Assembly: GCF_042219855.1 (NCBI RefSeq)
Contig: NZ_JBHJHP010000001.1
Coordinates: 124,001 to 188,000 of the forward strand
DNA length: 64,000 bases
Source of the DNA: JBHJHP01 sp042219855
GTDB lineage: Bacteria; Bacteroidota; Bacteroidia; Bacteroidales; UBA5342
Direction of reading: 5' to 3'
Below are positions 17,249 to 25,331 of this stretch, one piece after another. The translations under genes and the position numbers were made by a program. The notes under the pieces were generated by a model. The model did no database searches and was not told the origin of the DNA. It worked only from the letters and a program-made list of their open reading frames with translations. Position 1 is the first letter of the stretch; every line of letters begins with the position of its first letter.

Positions 17249-18523
17249 TTAATTACTGATAACCTTATGCAAATCCCATGCGTGAACATGAAGTATTCCT
17301 TTATTTGATGGCAGTAAAATATCATCTAGGGAAACGACCATTTTTTCATAATTGTCTGGTATTGCTTCTAATGCAGCGTATTCACGATATGTTGTTTGTT
17401 CATTTGCTAAAAGATAGGTACTTTGAATATATAATACTCTGTCACTTTTTTGAGCAACGAAATCAACCTCCTTATCTCGCATTGTTCCTGCATAAATTTC
17501 GTATCCTGCCCGTCGAAGTTCAAGGTAAATAAGGTTTTCCAGCATATAACCAGTACCATAGCCAAATCCTGAATATAAATAGTTTTTAAATGATAAATCG
17601 TTTATGTAATATTTGCAGTTTCCGGAAATTGTCTCTTTCCCTCTTATGTCATAACGAGATGTGCGATGTATAAGAAAAGTATCTTCAATAAAACTAATGT
17701 AATTGGAAATAGTATCGTACGTCGTTTTACGTCCGTTTGTTTTAAAATAGTTTACAATATTTGTTATTGAAATCATGTTTGAAGCATTATTTACCAGATA
17801 AACAAAAATATCTTCCAGTAATTTAGGATCTTTGATAGTGTGACGTTGTATAATGTCCCGAAGAAGGACTGTATCCTTAATAGCTGATACATAGTTTCGT
17901 TTTGTTTCATTATTAGGTAATACAAAAAGTTCAGGCAATGCTCCACTTTGCAAATATGCAATATAGCTTTGCTTGGTATTTTCTTTTTGAGTAATGCCTG
18001 TATATTCTATAAAACTAAAAGGGAGAATTTCAAAATTAACATATCTGCCTGAAAGAAGAGTGGCCAGCTCTCCTGAAAGCATTTTAGAATTAGAGCCACT
18101 TATAAATATTTCATAAGTGGCTGCAAAATCTTGTGAATAGGAATTGACAAAATGCTCCCAGCCATTTATATTTTGTATTTCATCTATAAATAACCATATT
18201 TTTCCTTCGGGTTTGAGTTTGTTTTTATAAAGGTTTAAAAGTTCTTCCAGATTTTCGTAATCTGTAATAAAGTCAAAATCCGTAAATTCTTTATTGATAT
18301 AAAATATATTTATGGGATTTACATTATTCTCGATCAATTCGTGTGCTATTTGGCGTAATATGTAGCTTTTCCCTACGCGACGTTGACCAACTAATACTTT
18401 AACAAGTTTATTTCCTGTATAATCCAGTATTTTGTCAGTATAATTCGTACGATAAAATCCAAGTTGGGGAACATTTCCGTTCCAGAAATTATATTTCTCC
18501 AATGCTGCAAAATAATCTTCCAT
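17249..18523 (-). CDS. AAA_14/DUF4143 family ATPase
   Basis: The 424-residue protein has Walker A GQRRVGKS at 46-53, Walker B WLFIDEIQN at about 110-118, the sensor region EIFISGSNSKML, and a C-terminal DUF4143 domain (GYMLENLIYLELRRAGYEIYAG, DKEVDFVAQ) that resembles PD-(D/E)XK nucleases with E...D...ExD-like residues. This family is widespread in prokaryotes and often found near mobile or defence genes. Its molecular role is unclear. The gene is AT-rich. The first codons, including the ATG, are duplicated 40 bp upstream. It is convergent with the ModF-like gene. Confidence 0.88.
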   Translation of the reverse strand: MEDYFAALEKYNFWNGNVPQLGFYRTNYTDKILDYTGNKLVKVLVGQRRVGKSYILRQIAHELIENNVNPINIFYINKEFTDFDFITDYENLEELLNLYKNKLKPEGKIWLFIDEIQNINGWEHFVNSYSQDFAATYEIFISGSNSKMLSGELATLLSGRYVNFEILPFSFIEYTGITQKENTKQSYIAYLQSGALPELFVLPNNETKRNYVSAIKDTVLLRDIIQRHTIKDPKLLEDIFVYLVNNASNMISITNIVNYFKTNGRKTTYDTISNYISFIEDTFLIHRTSRYDIRGKETISGNCKYYINDLSFKNYLYSGFGYGTGYMLENLIYLELRRAGYEIYAGTMRDKEVDFVAQKSDRVLYIQSTYLLANEQTTYREYAALEAIPDNYEKMVVSLDDILLPSNKGILHVHAWDLHKVISN

Positions 18524-18573
18524 ACTCGAAAATATTTATATAAAGTTATGAATAATCTTCCATACTCGAAAAT
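18511..18573. repeat. Pair of 23-bp direct repeats at the ATPase start
   Basis: An identical 23-base word beginning AATAATCTTCCATACTCGAA occurs at 18511-18533 and 18551-18573. The first copy contains the start codon of the minus-strand ATPase. The second gives an ATG that meets a stop after five codons and is in a different frame (40-bp offset). A slippage or insertion-excision scar is possible. Confidence 0.85.
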
Positions 18574-18624
18574 TTTGCAGTATTGAGCAGGTGAAAAAGT
18601 TTCATTAACAAGCACAACTTCCTT

Positions 18625-19164
18625 CTAAATTCCAAACCTGAACTCTCTGTAAATATCCCAGAATTTTCCGTTGTGTTTTAAGAGAAATATACTTTCAACG
18701 TTGAATTCAGCATTAAATATTTGTTTTTCAAATTCGGGCCAGGCTTTGTAAAATTGCGTTGCTTCCAGATCCCTTGTTGCCAGCGTCATGTGAGGTGTAA
18801 TCTTTTGTGTGACTTCTTTTTGATCAAAGCTGAGTTTTGTAATCAGTTGCTTTTTAAGTCCTGCATGAAGGAGCTGTAGTGGGGCAGGATTTTCCACATC
18901 AATATAGATGACCCGAGGTTTAAAGCAGCCAAAATTCTTAAGATGCAGTTTGAATGAAGACTGTTTTGTTGCAAAATTATTCAAAACTTCGTCCAATTCA
19001 TGTTCAAAGTCTTCATTTCGTTTAAATGGCATTTGCAATGTAATATGAGCCGGGGATTTTAAGGCATGTTTTGCATTAAACCGTTGCTGAATCTCCAGTT
19101 TCATATTTTTTACTTTTTCCATAAGAATCTCATCCGGTATGACCGCAATAAAATAAAGGTTCAT
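18625..19164 (-). CDS. 2'-5' RNA ligase / 2H phosphoesterase family protein
   Basis: This 179-residue protein has two HxT motifs, H40-I-T42 (SPAHITLQMPF) and H125-M-T127 (TPHMTLATRD), the paired catalytic motifs of the 2H phosphoesterase (LigT/ThpR) fold, and a length usual for the family. Members act on 2',5' or cyclic phosphodiester bonds of RNA or small nucleotides; the physiological substrate is often unknown. Its start shares one base with the end of the upstream gene, so the two are coupled. Confidence 0.88.
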   Translation of the reverse strand: MNLYFIAVIPDEILMEKVKNMKLEIQQRFNAKHALKSPAHITLQMPFKRNEDFEHELDEVLNNFATKQSSFKLHLKNFGCFKPRVIYIDVENPAPLQLLHAGLKKQLITKLSFDQKEVTQKITPHMTLATRDLEATQFYKAWPEFEKQIFNAEFNVESIFLLKHNGKFWDIYREFRFGI

Positions 19165-19922
19165 CAGAATTGTTTTGGGATGTTATATTCAATTTTTTTT
19201 ATGTTAAAACGGGCATAACAGAAGTCTCCTTCTTCAAGGTTCCACGATACTTCACATGACATCGGTATCAACATACCATTCACTTTCTGATAGTTATTGT
19301 AAATCCCTGTCCAGTTATTTAACGTATCGTCTTTGAACCGTTTTGCCTGAAGCTTCGTGATTTCTCCTTTATTATTAATATGAACCCTGGCATCAACATC
19401 TATCCCTTCTGAGGAGAATATAATTTTACATTCGGAGTCATTTATTTTTTCCCATGACAGGTTTTTGGAGGGTAGCAATGCTGTTGGAAACCACGGAGCC
19501 TCTGCAAGCCAGCGCAGTAGTTCACCCTGATTTATTTTCTCATCTTTCTTATTAATTATTCGTATGGTTTGAAAAAGATGAATTTGAAGATTGCCCTGCT
19601 TATTAATAAAAAGGTCGGTGGCGCTCATAAAAGGAACCTTTCCCCGCCAGACAAAACCAGGTGGTTCTATGGTAAAGTATTCCTCACCTTTTATTTTTGA
19701 CCATTTCTGGTTAGGATTGACCCTGAATTCACCATCATGAATTAACCGGGCTGAGCTGATGTAATTTTGATTTTCAGTCAGTACATGCTTAAAGTAGCGT
19801 TGTGCCGGGGCAGGCAGACGATCAAAAAGAACCGGATCAACCGGTTTTGGCTGAAATTTACCGGAAACTGAAAAAAGACGCTTTATATGCCGGCTGAATG
19901 AAGAAAATGGATTAAAATGCAT
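19164..19922 (-). CDS. DUF6544-like protein
   Basis: 252 residues: a short basic N-terminus, PAPAQRYFKHVL (a hallmark-like start), then a long run of beta-strands (GEEYFTIEPPGFVWRGKV, WLAEAPWFPTALLPS, VNGMLIPMSCEVSWNLEEGDFCYARF). This resembles the DUF6544 (formerly DUF6920) family, lipid-binding-like beta proteins of unknown function. No signal peptide is evident. It is the first gene of a two-gene operon with the 2H phosphoesterase. Confidence 0.7.
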   Translation of the reverse strand: MHFNPFSSFSRHIKRLFSVSGKFQPKPVDPVLFDRLPAPAQRYFKHVLTENQNYISSARLIHDGEFRVNPNQKWSKIKGEEYFTIEPPGFVWRGKVPFMSATDLFINKQGNLQIHLFQTIRIINKKDEKINQGELLRWLAEAPWFPTALLPSKNLSWEKINDSECKIIFSSEGIDVDARVHINNKGEITKLQAKRFKDDTLNNWTGIYNNYQKVNGMLIPMSCEVSWNLEEGDFCYARFNIKKIEYNIPKQF

Positions 19923-20051
19923 AGCCCTGTTATTGAATCGTATAAAGTTAGTATTTAAGCATAGAGTTGCAAAACCTTAAAAAAACTAAAATGTACATCC
20001 AATCGTATGGAAATTCTATCTTTATACATCTTATGAATAAAAATTAATCAC

Positions 20052-20768
20052 ATGAAAAAACTTGTATTCCTATTTATTTTGTGTTCCGGTCTGATACTTA
20101 AAGCTCAAACCGGAGAAAAGAACTTTATTGATCAGAACTATATTGAAGTTACAGGCAAAGCTGAAATTGAAGTCATCCCTGACGAGATTTACCTTAAAAT
20201 TCTGATCAGTGAAGCTGATAACAAGAGTAAAATTTCGCTTGAAGAGAAGGAGCGAAAAATGTATGACGCACTAAAAAATATCGGTATAGATGTGAAGTCT
20301 GATCTTGCGGTGAAAGATTTTGCCAGTAATTTTAATGCCCACTGGTTAAAAAAAGATGAAATCCAGTCCAGCAAGGAGTATCAGTTAATTGTACATGATA
20401 CTAAAACGCTGAGCCTTGTGTTTATAGAACTGGAAAAACTGGATATTTCCAATATTACCATCGATCACGTGGATCATTCACTAAAGGCTGATTATCAAAA
20501 ACAGGTTAAGGTTAATGCCATAAAAGCTGCACGGGATAAAGCAGACTATCTTGCTGAGGCTATTGATCAGGGCGCTGGCAAAGCTTTGTTTATCCAGGAA
20601 CAGAATTTTACATACTACCGGCCAAACACCATGAGCAATAATATAATGGTACGTGGTGTTTCATCCATAAAAAAAGAGGAATTGCCGGAGATAGAATTTG
20701 AAAAGATTAAGTTTGAGAGTACCATGTTGGTACGGTTTGCAATTCAAAACCCAAAAAGGGAGGATTGA
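20052..20768 (+). CDS. SIMPL domain (DUF541) protein, exported
   Basis: 238 residues with a signal peptide (MKKLVFLFILCSGLILKAQ) and a SIMPL/DUF541 domain: IEVTGKAEIEVIPDEIYLKILI at the start and KVNAIKAARDKADYLAEAIDQGAGKALFIQE in the middle. Family members are periplasmic or outer-membrane associated (for example E. coli YggE, linked to oxidative stress) and some form ring oligomers. It stands alone, divergent from the DUF6544-like gene, about 90 bp before the carboxylase operon. Confidence 0.85.
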   Translation: MKKLVFLFILCSGLILKAQTGEKNFIDQNYIEVTGKAEIEVIPDEIYLKILISEADNKSKISLEEKERKMYDALKNIGIDVKSDLAVKDFASNFNAHWLKKDEIQSSKEYQLIVHDTKTLSLVFIELEKLDISNITIDHVDHSLKADYQKQVKVNAIKAARDKADYLAEAIDQGAGKALFIQEQNFTYYRPNTMSNNIMVRGVSSIKKEELPEIEFEKIKFESTMLVRFAIQNPKRED

Positions 20769-20858
20769 GTTGTGCATAACCTTAATAAAGGTTAAAAAAT
20801 GTACTGTCAAACTGTAAACAAAAACTGGTGGTGAGTGTTTCTTTACTGTATTACAAAC

Positions 20859-22466
20859 GTGGAGAAATTAACATCACATATTATTCCGGGATCAAAAAGC
20901 TTCACTGAAAACAGGAATGCTTTTGAGTTGCTCATGGATGAGTATCGTGGTCGTCTGGGCGCTATCTTACAACGTGATTCAGAAAAACCGGTTATTCGGC
21001 ACCGGGAAAGGGGTAAACTGACGGCCAGGGAGCGCATAGATCATCTCATTGATCCGCATACCTCTTTTCTTGAGTTTTCAGCTTTAGCAGCCAACGGACA
21101 GTATAGTGATGGTTTCCCATCTGCAGGTATAATTACAGGTATCGGTCTGATCCGGAATATTGAAACCGTCATCATTGCAAATGATGCAACGGTTAAGGGC
21201 GGAACCTATGTGAAGGAAACAATTAAGAAGCATATCCGGGCACTGGAAGTTGCGCTTGCCAATCATTTGCCGGCTGTGTTTCTGGTGGATTCCGGTGGTG
21301 TCTTTCTGCCCGAGCAGATAAATGTTTTTCCTGATCGCGATCATTTCGGCCGCATTTTTTATTTGCAGTCACAACTTTCTTCAAAACAAATTCCACAGGT
21401 CGCCATTGTTATGGGATCCTGTACAGCAGGTGGAGCATATATTCCTGCCATGAGTGATGAATCGATTATCGTGCAGAACCAGGGGACGATTTTTCTGGGA
21501 GGGCCACCCTTGGTTAAAGCTGCAACCGGAGAAGATGTTACAGCAGAAGATCTGGGTGGTGGACATGTGCATACTTCAGTTTCCGGCGTGGCGGACCATC
21601 TGGCAGAAGATGATCTTGACGCTTTACGTATTTGCAGAGATATTTTTTCAACACTTACTCCACCGCAAAAGCATCAGGTCCGGATGGAAAAGGCCGTTCC
21701 ACCGGTATATGATCCATATGAACTGTACGGCATCATACCGGCCCGACAAAGCAAACAGATGGAGATGTACGAGGTTATTGCCCGCGTTGTGGATGGAAGT
21801 GAGTTTCAGGAATTCAAAGCTAATTATGGTAAAACACTTATTACCGGTTTTGCCCGTATTCATGGTTATACTGTTGGAATAGTTGCTAATAATGGCATTC
21901 TTTTCCCTGAATCGGCACTCAAGGGAACACATTTTATTGAATTGTGTAATTACCGTAAGATACCATTATTATTTTTTCAGAATATTACTGGCTTTATGAT
22001 TGGTAAAGATTACGAGCACAAAGGTATTGCCAAGGAAGGTGCTAAAATGGTTCATGCGGTAGCTACCAGTAATGTGCCGAAAATTACGGTGATTGTCGGT
22101 GGTTCTTACGGTGCCGGTAATTATGCTATGGCAGGACGGGCATATGATCCTGATTTCCTGTTTATGTGGCCCAATGCACGCATCGCAGTTATGGGAGGTA
22201 CGCAGGCTGCCAATGTTCTGAGTACGGTAAAAATCCAGCAAATGCAGGCCACTGGAAATCCTGTCGACATAGATGAACTTGAAAAATTTAAAAAAGAAAT
22301 AACGGATCGTTACGACGTTGAAAGTTCAGCTTATTTCAGTACTTCTCGCTTGTGGGATGATGGTATTATTGATCCTGCAGATACAAGAGATGTACTGGGA
22401 ATGGCCATATCTGCAGCATTGTGCAAAAAGGTCGGCGATCCGCAACCCGGTGTATTCCGGTTTTAG
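20859..22466 (+). CDS. mccB: Methylcrotonyl-CoA carboxylase beta subunit (acyl-CoA carboxyltransferase)
   Basis: About 535 residues from a GTG giving MEKLTSHIIPG; another GTG 8 codons earlier is possible. The carboxyltransferase halves are clear: RGKLTARERIDHLIDP, the acyl-CoA site GSCTAGGAYIPAMSDE, and in the second half GITGF-like FFQNITGFMIGKDYEHKGIAKEGAKMVHA and GGSYGAGNYAMAGRAYDP. This last block and the length point to methylcrotonyl-CoA rather than propionyl-CoA carboxylase. It transfers CO2 from biotin to 3-methylcrotonyl-CoA in leucine breakdown. It is first in a cluster with a hydratase and the biotin subunit, which supports the assignment. Confidence 0.88.
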   Translation: MEKLTSHIIPGSKSFTENRNAFELLMDEYRGRLGAILQRDSEKPVIRHRERGKLTARERIDHLIDPHTSFLEFSALAANGQYSDGFPSAGIITGIGLIRNIETVIIANDATVKGGTYVKETIKKHIRALEVALANHLPAVFLVDSGGVFLPEQINVFPDRDHFGRIFYLQSQLSSKQIPQVAIVMGSCTAGGAYIPAMSDESIIVQNQGTIFLGGPPLVKAATGEDVTAEDLGGGHVHTSVSGVADHLAEDDLDALRICRDIFSTLTPPQKHQVRMEKAVPPVYDPYELYGIIPARQSKQMEMYEVIARVVDGSEFQEFKANYGKTLITGFARIHGYTVGIVANNGILFPESALKGTHFIELCNYRKIPLLFFQNITGFMIGKDYEHKGIAKEGAKMVHAVATSNVPKITVIVGGSYGAGNYAMAGRAYDPDFLFMWPNARIAVMGGTQAANVLSTVKIQQMQATGNPVDIDELEKFKKEITDRYDVESSAYFSTSRLWDDGIIDPADTRDVLGMAISAALCKKVGDPQPGVFRF

Positions 22467-22560
22467 AATTGTTTGTTGCTGCGAAACGTTGAGAATTGAA
22501 CATCGTATCATGCAGTTGGTACCTGTAAGTCTGTGAATAGGGATAAATTTTCTGATTAAT

Positions 22561-23358
22561 ATGAGGACATATCAAACGATTGAAGTAGATAAAATTCTGG
22601 AAAACCAGGTGGCGCATATCCGGCTTAACAGGATCGATGTACACAATGCTATGAATCTCCAGATGATTACTGAATTGCTGGAATGCTTTTCATGGATTGA
22701 AGAGGATCAGAATTTCAGAGGTGTAATTCTATCAGGTAATGGTGGATCTTTTTGTGCCGGTGCTGATATCAACTGGATGAAGGAGTCCGGTTCACAGGAT
22801 TATGAAACAAGCCTTGCTGACAGTCACCAACTGGCCAGCTTGTTTAATACAATCTATCGGTTCAGAATCCCTGTTATTGCAGTTGTGCATAATAATATTT
22901 ACGGTGGTGGTATTGGTCTGATGGCCGCCTGTGATGTGGTATATGCTGAAATGGACAGCCAGTTCAGGTTTTCTGAAGTCAGACTGGGCATTACGCCGGC
23001 TACGATAATGCCGTATATTTTGAAAAAGATTCCTGTTTCGGTGGCAAAAGCTAAGGTTTATACTGCAGAACGGTTCAATGCATTTGAAGCGTTACGTATT
23101 GGTATTGTGGATGAAGTAAAGAAGAAAGGTGAAGGTATTGAGGCTGCAATTACCTTTATGCGTGAAGTTCTTAAAGGTTCACCGGTTGGCGTGAATGTTT
23201 CTAAGGAACTGATCAACGATCTTTCTGATGGAGTTCTTGACGATGCCATGATCAATAAAACCTGTGAAATTCTGGTATCAGCCAAGCAGACTGAAGATGC
23301 ATATGAAGGGATGAAAGCATTTTTTGAAAAGCGCTCACCAAACTGGAAGGGACGCTGA
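22561..23358 (+). CDS. Enoyl-CoA hydratase family protein, probable methylglutaconyl-CoA hydratase
   Basis: 265 residues of the crotonase fold. SGNGGSFCAGADINWMKESG forms the first oxyanion loop and VVHNNIYGGGIGLMAACDVVYAEMDSQFRFSEVRLGITPA carries the second loop with the catalytic Glu region. The DxNWMK stretch is like LiuC/AUH methylglutaconyl-CoA hydratases. It sits between the two methylcrotonyl-CoA carboxylase subunit genes, and methylglutaconyl-CoA is the product of that carboxylase. Hence the assignment: water addition giving HMG-CoA. A 94-bp gap separates it from mccB. Confidence 0.85.
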   Translation: MRTYQTIEVDKILENQVAHIRLNRIDVHNAMNLQMITELLECFSWIEEDQNFRGVILSGNGGSFCAGADINWMKESGSQDYETSLADSHQLASLFNTIYRFRIPVIAVVHNNIYGGGIGLMAACDVVYAEMDSQFRFSEVRLGITPATIMPYILKKIPVSVAKAKVYTAERFNAFEALRIGIVDEVKKKGEGIEAAITFMREVLKGSPVGVNVSKELINDLSDGVLDDAMINKTCEILVSAKQTEDAYEGMKAFFEKRSPNWKGR

Positions 23359-23377
23359 TGAACATAAAAAAGTTCCG

Positions 23378-25330
23378 ATGAAAATATTTAACAGGATATT
23401 GATTGCAAACCGCGGTGAGATTGTTGCCCGTATTTTGAAAACGGCTCACCAGATGGGAACCGAAGTGGTTGTTCTGTATACCAGCGATGATACGGATCAT
23501 ACTTATATTAAAGCTGCAGATAAAGCTGTTTTACTGAAAGGCAATACACTGGCTGATACTTTCCTGAATAAAGAACGCATTATTGATATTGCCCTTGCAA
23601 ACAGTGTGGATGCCATTCATCCCGGATATGGATTTCTGTCCGAAAATGCTGATTTTGCACAAATGTGTAAAGCCGTTGGCATAAAATGGATCGGGCCGTC
23701 TCCGAATGTAATCAGATTGATGGGGTACAAGCGTAGTGCACGCGAGTTTGCAGAAAAACTTGGTGTACCTGTTTTACACGCCCGTTATGGCTCAGCGGAT
23801 GAACTCAGGAAATACAGGGACGTGTTGCAATATCCGGTTATGATCAAGGCACAGGCCGGAGGAGGTGGAAAAGGAATGCGGATTGTCCGCAATGCTGAAG
23901 ATTTTGAAGATGCACTTCATATCACCGGCAGGGAGGCAGGAATGTTTTTTGGTGATGAATCACTATATATTGAAGAGTTTATCGAGGAAGCCCGTCATAT
24001 TGAAGTGCAGGTTTTTGGTGATAATTTCGGCAATGTGATCCATATGCACGAACGGGAGTGTACGGTACAGCGCCGTCATCAGAAGATAATTGAAGAAGCT
24101 CCAGCAGCCGGAATAAGTGATGCCCTTAGGGGCAGTCTGCATCAGAATGCTGTTAAACTTGCAAAAGCAGCAAAATACCGCAATGCCGGTACTGTAGAAT
24201 TTATTGTGGACAGGAATGAAAATTTTTATTTCCTGGAGATGAATACGCGAATTCAGGTTGAACATCCCGTTACGGAACTTGTTACTAATATAGATGTTGT
24301 TAAAGAACAACTATTAATAGCTGCGGGTAATGAGTTTGCGTTCACACAGGACGAAGTAATATGTAGAGGGCATGCTTTGGAATGCCGGTTGTATGCTGAA
24401 GATCCTGAAAACGGTTTTATGCCGCAAAACGGAACGCTTACTCTTAATGCAGCTCCAGAATTAAAATCCGTAAGGGTCGATGGCTCCTTTGAAAAAACGG
24501 CAGGAATGTCATCTGCGTATGATCCCCTGATTGCAAAGGTGATTACAGGTGGAAATGACCGGTTGGAAGCCATGAAGAATATGATTGGAGCCCTTGAGGA
24601 TTATAAAATTCAAGGTGTGAAAACCAATAAAGGTTTTCTCACCAATCTTTTAAAATCACCTGTTTTAATCCAAAATAAAATTTATACTCAGTATTGTGAT
24701 CTGTATGCAGACAGGCACACTGATTTTGTGGTGCTGCCTGATGAACGCTTTGTAATTGCATGGTTTTTTCTGAACTCAGGCATAACAGGCCGTAGTAGTT
24801 CTGTCTGGTCAAAACTGGGGAACTGGCGGCATCAGCAAGTGAACAATCTAACTGTTGCGGATAAAACCTATCATGTTTCAGGATATAAGATTAACGATGC
24901 TGACTGGCAGCTTACCGTAAATGCTAAGAATTACCGTTGCAGCCAACCCAGGTTTATGGAATATGAATTACAATTTGTTCTTTTGAATGAACCGGTCAAG
25001 GTTACATGGTCCCAAAAAACCGACCGCTCATTTTATATTGAAATCGATCATACTATACATCTGGTTCAGCCCAACATAGTGAAACGCAAATTAACAGAGT
25101 CAGATGCTCAGCTGAAAGCCAGAAATGTTGTTTCTCCCTTACCTGGCCGTGTTATGCGTGTTTATGTAACACCAGGTGAAAAGGTTGTGAAAGGGAAAGC
25201 AATGCTGGTAATTGAATCCATGAAGATAGAAAACAGGATTGTGGCCGATCACGATTCAACTGTTAAAAGTGTTCTTGTAACTGAAGGACAACAACTGAAC
25301 GGAAATGATCTGGTAATTGAACTGGAGTAG
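23378..25330 (+). CDS. mccA: Methylcrotonyl-CoA carboxylase alpha subunit (biotin carboxylase + biotin carrier)
   Basis: 650 residues from the ATG of MKIFNRILIANRGEIV, 19 bp after the hydratase stop; an earlier start overlaps the hydratase and is not needed. It contains the biotin carboxylase domain (HPGYGFLSENADFA, KAQAGGGGKGMR, HIEVQVFGD, ERECTVQRRHQK, FLEMNTRIQVEHPVTE), a divergent BT-like linker (about 450-575) and a biotinyl domain with VIESMKIEN. Lys616, 35 residues from the end, is the biotin site. It carboxylates its own biotin with ATP and bicarbonate, and the beta subunit moves the CO2 to substrate. The last gene of the cluster; its stop is one base from the convergent CHAD-YdeI gene. 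Confidence 0.9.
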   Translation: MKIFNRILIANRGEIVARILKTAHQMGTEVVVLYTSDDTDHTYIKAADKAVLLKGNTLADTFLNKERIIDIALANSVDAIHPGYGFLSENADFAQMCKAVGIKWIGPSPNVIRLMGYKRSAREFAEKLGVPVLHARYGSADELRKYRDVLQYPVMIKAQAGGGGKGMRIVRNAEDFEDALHITGREAGMFFGDESLYIEEFIEEARHIEVQVFGDNFGNVIHMHERECTVQRRHQKIIEEAPAAGISDALRGSLHQNAVKLAKAAKYRNAGTVEFIVDRNENFYFLEMNTRIQVEHPVTELVTNIDVVKEQLLIAAGNEFAFTQDEVICRGHALECRLYAEDPENGFMPQNGTLTLNAAPELKSVRVDGSFEKTAGMSSAYDPLIAKVITGGNDRLEAMKNMIGALEDYKIQGVKTNKGFLTNLLKSPVLIQNKIYTQYCDLYADRHTDFVVLPDERFVIAWFFLNSGITGRSSSVWSKLGNWRHQQVNNLTVADKTYHVSGYKINDADWQLTVNAKNYRCSQPRFMEYELQFVLLNEPVKVTWSQKTDRSFYIEIDHTIHLVQPNIVKRKLTESDAQLKARNVVSPLPGRVMRVYVTPGEKVVKGKAMLVIESMKIENRIVADHDSTVKSVLVTEGQQLNGNDLVIELE

Positions 25331-25331
25331 G

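Noticed and set aside
13396..18573. Integrative element boundaries
   Set aside because: No integrase, transposase, tRNA target or matching flanking repeats were found; kept only as an accessory stretch.
20769..20834. Hairpin AACCTT-AATA-AAGGTT as a terminator of the SIMPL gene
   Set aside because: On the plus strand it is followed by A rather than T, so it lacks terminator form in the needed direction.
23324..23377. Longer N-terminus of the biotin carboxylase subunit
   Set aside because: The extra 18 residues overlap the hydratase gene, and the family starts at FNRILIANRGEI.
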